Shown: positions 1 through 10,129 of the stretch, one piece after another
Position numbering within the stretch: the stretch's first letter is position 1
Layout: every line of letters begins with the position of its first letter
From: Cladosporium sp. IMV 00045
Taxonomy: Eukaryota > Ascomycota > Dothideomycetes > Cladosporiales > Cladosporiaceae
Direction of reading: 5' to 3'
NCBI GenBank assembly: GCA_001931905.2
Contig: MSJI02000946.1
Span: 35,489 to 99,488, forward strand
Length of the DNA stretch: 64,000 bases
Made by a program: the position numbers and the translations under genes
Notes under the pieces: generated by a model
Told to the model about the DNA's origin: nothing
Seen by the model: only the letters and a program-made list of their open reading frames with translations
The model's database searches: none

Positions 1-15
1 CCCCCCCCCCCCCCC
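1..15. repeat. poly-C homopolymer at the window edge
   Basis: Fifteen C residues form the first bases of the window, ending two bases before the stop codon of the permease gene. It may be a real homopolymer or a contig-end artefact; the window cannot distinguish these. Confidence 0.8.
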
Positions 16-16
16 T

Positions 17-2059
17 TTAAGAATTCTTCCCCCACCCCTCCGAAGTAACCACGGGCCCCTCATAAACCTTTCTCGCCCTGACAAACCAATCGACGACCGC
101 AATGAGCGCGGTAGCGAGGAACATCACAACCGCCCAGTTGAAATTCTCCGGCGTGACGGGCGTCTCGTTCGGCCAGAAAGACCAGAAAAATGCAAAAGTC
201 GAGTAAGCCAGCGCGATGGCGTTGACGGGTACGCCCCATTTGCCCAAGCTCCAGCGGCATTTGGGGAGGAGGGCCGGGCGGTAGATGCGGCGGTACAGCA
301 CGCAGCCGACGCTGATCATGTATGTCCACATTAGGCAGACGAGGTTGAGGGAGATGATGGCGTTGCTGGGGAGAAGGGGTTAGTTGGTGGGGTTGGGATG
401 GGGGATGGGGAGGGGAGGGGGGAAACGTACAAGGCTACGTCAGAGCCGATGTTGATGAGGGAGAGGATGATGATTAGTACGGCGGTTAGGAGGACGGCGT
501 TTTTGGGCACTTCGAGGACGGGGTCGACTTTGGCGATCCAGGAGGCCCAGGGGAGACCTTGGTCGCGAGCAAACTGGGACAGGTCAGTTCGTGCGTCCGA
601 ATACCAGGGGGTGGGATGAACTTACAGCCCACATCTGTCTGCTGCTCGAGAGGTTGTATGAGAGCGTGCCGGCGAAGACCAAGCAGATCACAATAGAGGT
701 CAAGGCATTGACGGCTTCCATACTGAATGCATTCAGGAAGACGAAGAGGAATGGATAGCCAGTCTCGTGGTCGATTGCGCCTTTCACGTCAACAATGGCG
801 AACAAGTAGCTCACCAGGAAGACCACGGAAAGGACACCACTGAGAAGGTATGAGTTGACCATGGCGCGAGGGACTGTACGTCCAGCATCCTGCAGGGAAA
901 GTGAGTCTTTGGCCAATCTCTGGATGGTTGGTTACTGGTACGTACCTTGATCTCTTCACTCATGTGAGCAGCAGCATCGGAACAGATACAGGCATAGATG
1001 GCACTGATCTGTCCAACCATAAGCGCCAAGCCCATGCTTGACCATCCGCCTCCATCTGTGAATGAGGTGAAGACCACGGCGGCGCTGTTGCGAGGAGCAA
1101 GAACCCAGAGCATGACAATAATCTGTAGTCGCATCAGTGATCCGTAAGTGTTGACAAGTTTGTATGCAACTCCGACATACCGCCAGAAAGCCAAACACAT
1201 GCACGATAAGCATAACGTTCTGGAAGACCGGCATGGCGCTTCCACCATAAACATTGCCCAAATACACAATAAAAGTGATCGCCCAGACCATCAGCGTGCC
1301 CTGCCAGTTCGTGGCCTCGTATTCCTCCTTATTGACGTAAACGAGCGATTGAATCATGGTGCCGACAAGGAACGGCCCACTGGCAGCACCGGCTTGCCAT
1401 GACATCGCAGACATCCAGCCGGTGAAGTAAGACAGGATCTTCTGATACTGCGGAGGGGCGAATTCCGACACCCAGTGATACTGCCCTCCAGAAGTCGGCG
1501 CCATGGATGCCATCTCGGCCAAACTGAGAACCACGAAAGCCATTCCCACGTACGTCCAAATGTAGCTCCAGAACAGGCCGGCCACGCCGCCGGCGATGAG
1601 ACCTTCCGTCGAAGCGACTAAGAGCACCTGTTTCAGATCAGTATCCTGTGATTGAAAAACGCCTACGATGTCGTGAGGTTCACCTCCCAGCTGCGAAGGA
1701 ATTAGCGGACGATCTTTGCAATCCTGTTCCGTGTGCTTGGGTATTCGAACGACTCACGCTCCCTGCAGAATGACGGTAAAAGCGAGCGTCGAAAGCGCGC
1801 GGAAATCTCGCCTCAGCTCCTGCTGCTTGCCCATGCGGCGCATGTCGGCCTTGTCGAGTTTCGTGCCATACTGCCTCGAGCTTCGCAAGTGGTCGTGGTA
1901 ATCGCCTCTGTCCGACAGCTTGTCCGACAGTTGATCAGCGTCTGCGACCTCGCGAACAGCGGGCCCGAAGGCTTCCTTCGCATCCTCCGCGTGCTGGGGT
2001 GTGTTCCTTTGAGCCATCTGCAAGGCTGAAGAAGTCGACGTCGAAGCACCGCCTTGCAT
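17..2059 (-). CDS. APC-superfamily amino acid/GABA/choline-type permease
   Basis: Plasma-membrane or vacuolar permease of the fungal amino acid/choline transporter group of the APC superfamily; substrate cannot be read from sequence. Seven exons on the minus strand: 2059-1758, 1690-1684, 1627-1181, 1122-946, 889-626, 573-431, 365-17, giving 562 aa. All introns are GT-AG with CTRAY branch sites. The model needs a 7-nt exon (1690-1684) encoding part of the family Trp-Glu motif (GAWE), followed by EGLIAGGVAGLFWSYIW and the family motif SLAEMASMAPTSGGQYHW. The N-terminal 90 residues are hydrophilic and charged; about twelve hydrophobic segments follow, ending in a short charged tail. Length is normal for the family. 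The start is the first ATG of the open frame; no better upstream ATG was evident. Family call is firm; substrate unknown. Confidence 0.9.
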
Positions 2060-3305
2060 GTGAGATAAATGAGATCCCTTCCTGTAGGGAATCGCGAGGC
2101 GTTAAGACGCGGCAGGATGATGCATCAACTCACGCCAAGGACCAAGGAGCGCTCCTTCGTAGCTACAAGCGAGTGGCATGCTAACCTTTTTGTGCCGCTG
2201 TGGTTGTTGAACGCCACAGGGGTGCAGGCCGGGTCTGCAAACATCGCTGAGCCCGCGAGCCTTGCCACCTCGACCCGTTCAATCTATGCAATACGCGACA
2301 TGTGCCGCCGCGAGGGCCACGTAGCGCTGCAGTAGATGAAGCACCAGGCAGAGCCAGGGGTGTGACGACTGTCCAATGCAGAGGTACGACCAGGGCCTTG
2401 GTCGAACGGCACATCCATCGTTTGCTATCGCTGCTGCCCAAGGCCGAAAAAGCCACGACGGCTGGTTTTTTCTAGTATCATCTCGCAGTCCGTCCGCATT
2501 CGTTAGATCGATTAGCCTAAATCCTTCGAAACCCTATCTGGGCCACCAACGGGCTTAGACGACACGGCGAAATCTGGCAGAGTTCGGCGGGCGCGTCTGA
2601 TAAAGTCGATGCGCGGACGAATATTGGGGCCTTACGTGCTTGGATGGGGTTGGAAGTCTGACCCTGCAACCCTAGCCGCAACGCTTGTGAAGACCTCGAG
2701 CGGTCCTCGCCGCCTCCTCCCCCCGGGTCCACCTTCCAAGGGAACGTTCCGGCTTCCCACTACCGGCTGACTACCGTAAAGGGTGAGCGGTCCTCCGTTG
2801 AGGCGTCAGCTAACGTCTCTTGGACTTCGCACCATCGCTGCAGCTCTGGCAGCGCAGCATCCAATCGTTCCCAATGGTGGGAAAAGCATCCTGGGGCGTG
2901 CTGGCGTGGAACTACTGCCCTACTGCCCTGCGGCCGCTGGCTGAAAAGCTATAAGCGAGGTCCCAGTGATTTCCCGCGCCGGGAGGATTCAAGAATGAAT
3001 CAAGATTGCCAGTCCACACGCCCATAAACTCTAAGGAGGCCAGGCCGCAGATCATGAATCGCTGCTACGAACGATAGCAAAGTCGGGAGTTTCGAACAAG
3101 GATTTCGTGGGTCCCCCAGGGCCTCTTAAATCTCCCGTTCGCCTTGTCCCTTGAGCGAGACTGAAGGGTGGCCAGGCGTAGACCCGTGCCCCGCGAACGA
3201 TTGCCAACGCCTCGAGTTGCATCAAAGCATCAGAGCGTTGTGCCTGCGCCGTTTTTTTGCTTACTCGACATTTCAAAGTTTCGCAGACAAAAGGAAGAAA
3301 AAACG
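2060..3305. other. intergenic region between divergent permease and membrane-protein genes
   Basis: It separates two divergently transcribed genes and so must hold both promoters. Only short, non-conserved open frames are present. I see no RNA gene, repeat array or transposon remnant. Confidence 0.6.
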
Positions 3306-4508
3306 ATGGGCGATCACTACATCTTCGCCGAAATCACCAGCACAGACCGAGCTGGCGTGGTGTACGTCGCGGCCATCCTCAGCCTGCTCTACAGCGCATC
3401 AACACTCGTCGCCCGCTTCCTGATCAAATTCCACAGCTTAGGATGGGACGACTGGGCGATTCTGGCCGCCACGATCGTCGCTCTGGCTCAATACATCGCC
3501 GTGTTCGTTCCCCTCGGTGATGGTCTGGGGATCAGCTCTTCGATTCTGGCTCAAGATGCTGCCGAGAATATGGGCAGTGGCGTGATGGCCGGGCAGATCT
3601 TGTTCATCATCGCAGTGGCGCTCACGAAATTGAGCGTGGTCTTGTTCATCAAACGCTTGTTGACCCAGAATCTCCGAGGAGCGTGGTGGGCGGCCAACAT
3701 CACGATGGGTCTCACTGTGGCTTGGGGAGTTGCGAGCGCTCTTATCATCAGCGTGGGCTGCAGTCCGACGACTGCCGTGTTGGAGCCACAATCATGCACT
3801 GGAAAGGTATCGTTCTCCCCATCAACCCTTCAACCAAACTCAATCCACTAACATCCCTCACAGATGACCCGCTGGGGCATCGTAATCGGCACCGACGCCG
3901 TTCTGGAACTCATGTACGTCGCGCTCGGCGTCTCCCTCGTAATGCCCCTCCAAATGAGCACCTACATCAAATTCACCGTGATCGCGGCCTTCGCCTTCCG
4001 CCTGCCGTGCGTGGTCCTCTCCGCCCTGCACGGCGGTGCCATAAACCACTTCCTCGAATCCCCCGACCACGGGCTCGCGATCGCCAACCGTCTGCTCTGG
4101 CAACAAGTCGTGCTAGGCTACGCGCTCGTCTCCGCAACAATTCCTACGATCAAAAGTTTCATCCGCGGCTACAACAAAGCCATCGGACGAGACGCATCGT
4201 ACAAGTCCCGTCGCCTTGGCGGGGGTTACGGGCTGGACTCGTACGGGCGCGCGGCGGATGAGAGCGGGCTGGAGTTGCGGTCCGTCACGAAGGCGAGTGC
4301 GAATCGATCGCAGGGAGGGGAGGTGGGGGATAGGATTAAGTTGCGGCCGAAGGAGGGGCAGCAGTATCGTGCGGACGCTTTTGTGAATACCGAGAGGGTG
4401 GATAGGAGCGCGAGACGGACGAGTAGTGGCTCGAATGGGAGTGAGGATCCGATTATTAGGAGGGATATTAGTATTGCGGTTGAGTATGAGGATGTGTTGA
4501 AGAAGTAG
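3306..4508 (+). CDS. PTH11-like rhodopsin-domain integral membrane protein
   Basis: Fungal seven-transmembrane protein of the rhodopsin-domain (PTH11-related) family, a large group in filamentous ascomycetes whose characterised members act as surface sensors; its ligand is unknown. Two exons, 3306-3806 and 3864-4508, joined across a 57-nt intron (donor GTATCG, branch CTAAC), give 381 aa. Visible marks are the first-loop motif GWDDW, the GDGLG segment, the KLSVVLFIKRL helix start, and successive hydrophobic helices up to about residue 290. The remaining C-terminal tail is hydrophilic and rich in Ser, Arg and Asp, as expected for a cytoplasmic tail. No CFEM domain precedes the membrane domain. 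The ATG at 3306 was chosen over an upstream in-frame codon because the upstream extension is Arg/Pro-rich and unlike the family. Confidence 0.85.
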
Positions 4509-4629
4509 GCGCGTCCTCCTGTGAGGTGATTTGGGTTTCTCGTGTAAAATGATGTACAGAACTACTTTTCTTTTTTCTTGCAAGAGAATCTCGATACCCA
4601 ACTCGACAAAAGCAGACTTGTCGTGCCAA

Positions 4630-6045
4630 TCAGGCCGCAGGATTTCCAAGCATAGCCGCAACCTCTTTCGCAACAATCTGCTCTCTGTGCGCTCTGAACT
4701 CCGGCGTGACGATCGTCAACGGATCAACGTCTTCCACCCGAAAAGCTTCAACAAACCCATCTTTCTGCCTCCGTCGAATCCGCCAAACACCCTCCCCTTG
4801 CACAGTCGCTTTGATGAAATCCAGCATCGCCCCCGCAAAATTAATGCAAGTGTTCCCATCCCACGTGCCCTGTCCCTGCCGCTTGACGACCGAAGGGATT
4901 TTCTGCGTTTCGTGTTCCATAAGCTTGAGGAGGTGACCGTTCGGCGAACGAAAGCCGACGATGATTTTCGGCACGCCGAGCAAGAAACTCTGAGCCCAGA
5001 ATTTGAGCAGCTTGCGCTCGTACTTCACGTCGTCTTTCTGCGTGGTAGGCTGTTGCGCGGTTTTGAGTTCGACCCAGGGTACTGCGTCGCTTGGATTGTC
5101 GGGTTTCGCGCCCATGACGGCGTCGACTTCGCCGCCTAGGATCATGCTTGTGCCGCCGATACCGGTCGTCACGATGGAGCAGTATTGCGCTTCGCTGTTG
5201 ACGGGTTTGAGGTCTCGGTTTTCGATGTCTTCTCGAGTTGCGTCTGCCCAGGGTGTGCTTAGGAGGGATATTGATTCGAATTTGTAGCCTTGAGGAGGGG
5301 GGTTAGTGGCTGGTCTATCGAGTGCGCAGGCAGAGATGATTTACCCCAGTACTGCATCATTTCTTGTGAAGGGCCGCCGCGATTATTTGACCGTGAGTTG
5401 TCTCGTTGGCTTTTGATGTCTGCTGCTTTACTGGCGTGGTTTTCTTCGATGAATCTACTTGGAATCAGTCTTGGTCGATACAAAACGATCATATTCGCAA
5501 TTGCGCATACACGGTGCCCTAGTTGATTCGTCGTCAGTTTTGAGAGATGACTCTATAGCACAAGCAGTATAACTCACCTGAAAACACGTCGCATTCAGCT
5601 CAAATTCGTTGAACAAGTCAAATGGCGCCGTCATGATCTAGTCTTCACATTAGCGAACAACTTCGTAATAACAAAATCCACTGCTAAGGGAACCAACTTT
5701 TGTCATGATGCCTCGCCAAGTAACAATATCCGATTTGACACGCTGACCTTCCTTCTGCTCATGCGCCATTACCGTCTTCAGCAACGAATCGAGATGCTCA
5801 TCGACAGAATCATCATGCTTTTTGAACGTTTCGAATCCATTAGAAAGATCAATGGGCGGCCTGCCTTGACCGGACTCGCTGGGAGTGTCTATGAAAGGCG
5901 GATAGTAGTACTGCAGTGAGCGATCTGACAAAGGGTATAATGTGCGATTGTCGTCGTAGGAAAAGTATGTGAATTCGCGCGGGCGGCGGATGGATGTGCT
6001 TGCGCCTGCGAAACGCGCGAGGGGTTGGATGTTGAAGGATGCCAT
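4630..6045 (-). CDS. rai1: decapping nuclease RAI1 (DXO/Dom3Z family)
   Basis: Nuclear enzyme that removes incomplete or aberrant 5' caps and partners the 5'-3' exonuclease Rat1 in RNA quality control and transcription termination. Five exons: 6045-5698, 5637-5578, 5518-5511, 5454-5345 and 5288-4630, giving 394 aa, the usual length. Family marks in order: RFAGASTSIRRPREFTYFSY near the N-terminus, the DEHLDSLLKT segment, WRGIMTKIMTAPFD, FQGTVFIEENHASK, YWGYKFES, the metal-binding GGEVDAV motif and the catalytic WVELKTAQ motif. The eight-base exon at 5518-5511 supplies the GTV of FQGTVFIEE and is required to keep the frame. The first donor, GTTGGT, is weak but is the only one that joins K to IMTAPFD. 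The gene is convergent with the membrane-protein gene and divergent from the Hsp40 gene. Confidence 0.93.
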
Positions 6046-6878
6046 TGTTGTTTGCGGGATGGATGTGCTTTAGGGATTTGTTGTGGAGAGCGTGTCTGTC
6101 CAGTAACGGGCAAAATCCATCTAGAGGGCGCAAAGGAGCTTATAATACTGGTGCGTAGGAGTCGGCCTCAATAATTTGGCGGGCGACGCGACGTTTCGAC
6201 GATGCGCTCGTGCTTTGTCCCGCACTCTTGAAGCAGACGTTCGCTCCTTCCTGAAGAAGATCGAGATGATTTCGATCCGCAAGATTATTGCCTGCTCATT
6301 AGTCGTCCATCAATCTTTATCGCTACATTCTCGATACATAAGGTGGTCTGTTGTCGCTTGGTCCCTTAGGTCGCAACGTCTAGCGTATGCATGAAGACAT
6401 GTTCTCGACCTCGGCCGACTTTCTGACTGTTGGGCCTCAAAGTGTGGACTCGAGATTGCCCACGTGATGATCTTTCTTCGTCGCCTCGAGATGATTTGGT
6501 CGCTCAGAGAAGGACATACCAGGATAAGATACATCTCACTACCTATTATCTCCCATCATTATAGACAGCCACGCGCATGTCGCCGTATGAAGACGCGTGA
6601 ATTGCGAAAGAAGCTCATAATAGAAAGTGCTAGCAGCTTCTACGCTCGCTTCAGATGTACGTCATTTAGCGTACATGGGTCTCCACGAGTTGGGTGTCTT
6701 GCTTAATGCCGGCCCAGGCCCTCTCAGCAGCAATCTCGTGCAACCAAACAATCCTCTCAATACTGTACTCGACCCATTGACTTTCTCCTCACTCACTCCA
6801 AACCACTCGCACCTGGCCCGGCGTGGCGTACCATAATCAACCCACACAACAACCTCACACCCACAACACCGCACAACC
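6046..6878. promoter_or_regulatory. shared divergent promoter of rai1 and the Hsp40 gene
   Basis: This 833-bp gap lies between the start codons of two divergent genes. The pyrimidine-rich stretch just before 6879, ending in CACAACCATGG, is a typical fungal leader. One two-unit heat-shock-like palindrome (TTC at 6248-6250, GAA at 6253-6255) is too short to be convincing. No coding exon was recognised. Confidence 0.5.
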
Positions 6879-8003
6879 ATGGTCTCCGACACCAAGCTGT
6901 ACGACCTGCTAGGCGTCTCCTCCACCGCCTCAGCCGAAGAGATCAAAAAGGCCTACCGCAAGAACGCCCTCAAAAACCACCCGGACAAGAACCCCGCCGG
7001 CGCGGAGAAATTCAAAGAAGCCAGCGAAGCCTACGAGATCCTGTCCGACCCCGAAAAGCGACGGAACTACGACAACTACGGCTACGACTTCATCACCGGC
7101 AAAGCGGGCCCCGCCCCTTCAGCAGATGACGAGAACCCCTTCGCGGGCGCCGGCGCCGGTGGCATGCCTGGTGGATTCGGAGGCATGCCTGGCGGAGGCG
7201 GAAGGACGTTCCATTTCAGCACGGGAGGGGGCGGCCGAGGAGGAGGTTTTGGAGGCTTCTCGGACCCGAAAGATATTTTCGCCGAGTTCATGAGGGGAGG
7301 CGGCGCTTCCATGGGCGGAGGCGGAGACGACATGGACGACATGTTCTCTGGCTTCGGCGGCTCACCCTTCGGAGGAGCTGGCTTCGGTAGTGCAGGCGGC
7401 AGGCCCAGCGCGGGCAGGAGTTCGAGCTCAGCGTTCGGCGGCGGCAGGCGGAGGGAGCCCGAGCCCGAAACGACAGTGGTGGAGAAGCCGCTGGCCGTCT
7501 CGCTGGAAGACATCTTCAACGGCGCGCAGAAGAAGCTGAAAGTGCAGCGCAAAACCTTCGACAAGCTCACCGGCAAGCAAAGCGTGGAGGACAAAATCCT
7601 CAGCGTTCCCATCAAGCGCGGCCTCAAACCGGGCTCGAAGATAAAATACCCCGACATGGGCGACCAGGTGGAAGGCGGCGTGCAGGACCTGCACTTCATC
7701 GTGAAGGAGAAGCCGCACCCGCTCTTCGTCCGCGACGGCGACGACATCCGCCACAACGTCGAGATCGACCTGAAAGAGGCTCTGACCGGCTGGTCGCGCA
7801 AGGTCTCCACCATCGACGGCAAGCAGCTCAGCGTGCAGAGCGGCGGGCCCACGCAGCCGACGTTCGAGGAGCGGTTTCCCGCGCTCGGCATGCCGAAGAG
7901 CAAGACGCCTTCTCAGCGGGGCGATTTTATCGTTGGTGTGAAGATCAAGTATCCCACGAGTTTGACGGCGCAGCAGAAGCAGCAGCTAAAGGAGATTTTG
8001 TAG
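6879..8003 (+). CDS. sis1: class II DnaJ/Hsp40 co-chaperone, SIS1/Psi1 type
   Basis: Cytosolic and nuclear J-protein that delivers substrates to Hsp70 and stimulates its ATPase. A single exon gives 374 aa. The J domain occupies residues 1 to about 68 with the HPD tripeptide in NHPDKNP and the [17 protein letters not shown] helix IV region. A long Gly/Phe- and Gly/Met-rich linker follows (about residues 85-185), then two beta-rich C-terminal substrate-binding domains. There is no CXXCXGXG zinc-binding cluster, which separates it from class I (YDJ1-type) proteins and supports class II. The ATG sits in an ACAACCATGG context and is followed at once by the J domain. Start and assignment are secure; SIS1 orthology rests on architecture. 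Confidence 0.95.
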   Translation: MVSDTKLYDLLGVSSTASAEEIKKAYRKNALKNHPDKNPAGAEKFKEASEAYEILSDPEKRRNYDNYGYDFITGKAGPAPSADDENPFAGAGAGGMPGGFGGMPGGGGRTFHFSTGGGGRGGGFGGFSDPKDIFAEFMRGGGASMGGGGDDMDDMFSGFGGSPFGGAGFGSAGGRPSAGRSSSSAFGGGRRREPEPETTVVEKPLAVSLEDIFNGAQKKLKVQRKTFDKLTGKQSVEDKILSVPIKRGLKPGSKIKYPDMGDQVEGGVQDLHFIVKEKPHPLFVRDGDDIRHNVEIDLKEALTGWSRKVSTIDGKQLSVQSGGPTQPTFEERFPALGMPKSKTPSQRGDFIVGVKIKYPTSLTAQQKQQLKEIL

Positions 8004-8176
8004 GGCGGGAAAAGTAATGTTTGAATTTATTTCACGTTAGGGCGGCGTGGTGTTTTGGCGTTTCTATAAGATGGGCAGGCAGAGCGGGTGGTTACGATTT
8101 GCATGAAGCGGGAGATGTGTTGCTTGTTCATAGATACCAATGTTATGGAAGTTCTTTATCAGTCTAATACCATCTC

Positions 8177-8760
8177 GGCCATTCACTCTTCTCACTTTAG
8201 TGGAAAAGGACAGGCATTTGTTCTCAGCCTTCCGCTCCCGCTACTTTTGTGGTATGCCAGTCGTTCACTCGTCTCATCTTCGTTGCTTTAGTGGCGCTGG
8301 ACAGGATTCTTTCTTACGCCCTGGTATGTCCAAGCATTCACTTCTCTCAATCTTGTCACAGCAGTGGCAGAAGACACGACTGGTTCCTGGCTTCCCCTCC
8401 GCCCTCGATGCTTTCGTAGGATGTCCGTCATTCACTTTGCTCAATCCTTGTTACTTTAGTGGTAAAGGATCGCCTTGGTCCTACTGTTGGTGATAAAAAA
8501 TTGCCTCCTTACCGATTGTGTGGTAAAAAAACTCGCACTCTCCCTGAATTTGTGGTCGAGAATGCCTTCGTGTTGCTTTGCTGGTTTAAGTCTGGATGCC
8601 GCCCTCCGTCCTCATCCTTTCGGTCGTGAACGATTGCATTCGCTCTGCTTTGAGATACTTATATTAGTAGATAAGAATAGCTAGATAGATTACTTCGCTA
8701 AAGGTTACGTACTCTACTTTACTTTATATCTATTATTCGAATACTACTTTAGTAGAAAAG
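8177..8760 (+). repeat. degenerate repeat copies, left arm of the tRNA locus
   Basis: Several diverged copies of a unit built as CATTCACT-TCTCA-(spacer)-CTTTAGTGG-NAAAGGACAGG. Core CTTTAGTGG-like motifs lie at 8194-8203, 8285-8294, 8453-8462 and, more degraded, 8745-8754. Neighbouring pieces such as TTTGTGGTATG also recur. Spacing is irregular (about 90-290 bp). The open frames here (for example 8140-8493) are products of the repeats and not genes. Confidence 0.7.
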
Positions 8761-8901
8761 GATAGGGTAAGGAGGACTCTTACACCTTCACTTGCTCTAC
8801 CCATATCTATACGATTATAAAATATGACCTTCGAGATTAGAAAAAGTGAATCAAAAATGACACAATCACAAAATGTTGACCCCTTCTATAGGTCGGTGTG
8901 G

Positions 8902-9008
8902 TGCACCCTCCGGGAATCGAACCCGGGGCCCGAGCAATTCGCTTACAGACTGGAGTCCATAACCATCGAAGATGGGAAGCTCGGATTTTACCACTAAACC
9001 AAGAGTGC
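8902..9008 (-). tRNA. tRNA-Gly (anticodon CCC) with a 36-nt intron
   Basis: The minus strand folds as a cloverleaf: acceptor stem GCACTCT pairing with AGGGTGC, D arm GTTTAGTGGTAAAAT, anticodon stem CGAGC with GCTCG, loop TT-CCC-A, T arm CCGGG-TTCGATT-CCCGG, discriminator A. The 5' exon is 9008-8973 (36 nt) and the 3' exon 8936-8902 (35 nt); the 36 nt between, 8972-8937, sit one base 3' of the anticodon as for nuclear tRNA introns. The internal promoter boxes are intact, and T runs follow downstream on the minus strand. No CCA is encoded, as expected for a nuclear tRNA. The CCC anticodon follows from the stem pairing; the exact intron ends could shift by a base. Confidence 0.9.
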
Positions 9009-9160
9009 TGCACGTGATATTCTTGTGATGATGTGACCAAAGTTTGCGTCAATATATATCTCAGAAAAAACCACTCCTCATTCACCTAACAGAACGAGCA
9101 ACATCGCTATCAATGCTCGAAAGCGACAGATGATGGACTTCACATCTCGAGCCTTCGTAG

Positions 9161-9500
9161 CCAGGATATTGTTCGTGTCGCAAGGGAATTCCGACCCTGT
9201 CTAGTACCACTAAAGTGATAATGATGAGAAAAGTGAATGACAACATACCACGAAAGTACCTACATGCAGGAAGCAAGGGCAGATAGGATGCGTAATGAGA
9301 AAAAGTCCTGTCCTTTCCCACTAAAGTGACGAAGATGAGAGAAGTGGATGACACATCATCGCAAGGGCAGCGACGGCAAATGTCACAAGAACATTGCTGT
9401 CAGTGCTCAAAGGCGACAGAAGGAAGCCTTCAATTCAGGATATTTTGGTGTCGCACAGGAATCTCGATCTGGTCCTCTGCCACTAAAGTAGAATGATCAG
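9161..9500 (-). repeat. degenerate repeat copies, right arm of the tRNA locus
   Basis: The same repeat family as at 8177-8760 but in the opposite orientation. CCACTAAAGT cores (plus strand) lie at 9207-9216, 9318-9327 and 9480-9489. The outer and inner copies also share a longer segment containing GCGACAC, AATATCCTG, CTGTCGC and GCAATGTT-like words in the same order, so the unit extends to roughly 170 bp. Confidence 0.7.
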
Positions 9501-10071
9501 AAACATTCAATCAATAGGTGCCTACATGTACTCAAGCGCTATCGAAAGGGCAGTGAAGTCGTCAGACTGTTGCATGTCAAGTCTGTTGTCAACAGCAATA
9601 CATGTAACCAGAACTCCTCCAAACTCGGCGTTCACAGAGACAGTCGCTGTCGCATCGGATAATCTGAGAAGGCTCGAGGCGTTTTAGTGCAATGCTCGTG
9701 AGTTAGAGTTGGGTCGCATACTAGTTGTAAGGCATTATCACACTCGCGTATGCATAACGGAGGTTGATCGTCGATACTCGTAGGCCTCTTGGTATGTAAT
9801 CAGAATCTAGTGGTTTCGAGCGGATTCAATGCAAGGCCATTCCATCGCAGATGTCCTTGAAGCCAACGAACAACTCGGCCAACCAGGTACGTTCGTATCA
9901 GTCAATCAGAGAAGTAACGTATCAAGTTTACTTGTGAATGCTAAAGTATCTTGAATGTCTTGATGGTACAGAATCGCTTCCAAGACTCTACATCTATATG
10001 TAGAGTGCTGCTGTAAAGCCGAAAGCCGAGCTCTCGGCCGAACACACGAGCACCTCACCCTCCGTTTTCGC
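9501..10071. other. intergenic, no recognised feature
   Basis: Upstream region of the Zn2Cys6 gene. Only short open frames without family resemblance are present. It contains scattered ACATGTA-like words. Confidence 0.5.
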
Positions 10072-10125
10072 ATGTGTGCTGACGACTTCAATATATCCAC
10101 TCCTGAGACATATACCATGGTTTGA
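10072..10125 (+). promoter_or_regulatory. candidate upstream ORF (17 codons) before the Zn2Cys6 gene
   Basis: ATG at 10072 opens a 17-residue frame ending with TGA at 10123-10125, four bases before the main ATG at 10130. A second in-frame ATG (10117) would give a two-residue uORF. Whether the transcript includes these ATGs is unknown. Confidence 0.4.
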
Positions 10126-10129
10126 CATA

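Noticed and set aside
6248..6255. Heat-shock-element-like TTCCTGAA upstream of the Hsp40 gene
   Set aside because: Only two pentamer units, about 630 bp from the start codon; too weak to annotate.
7082..7903. 273-codon open frame antisense to the Hsp40 gene
   Set aside because: It is a shadow of the Gly-rich, GC3-rich coding strand, giving Pro-rich nonsense with no family features.
8140..8493. 117-codon frame in the repeat arm
   Set aside because: It is made of repeat copies and shows internal repetition for that reason only.
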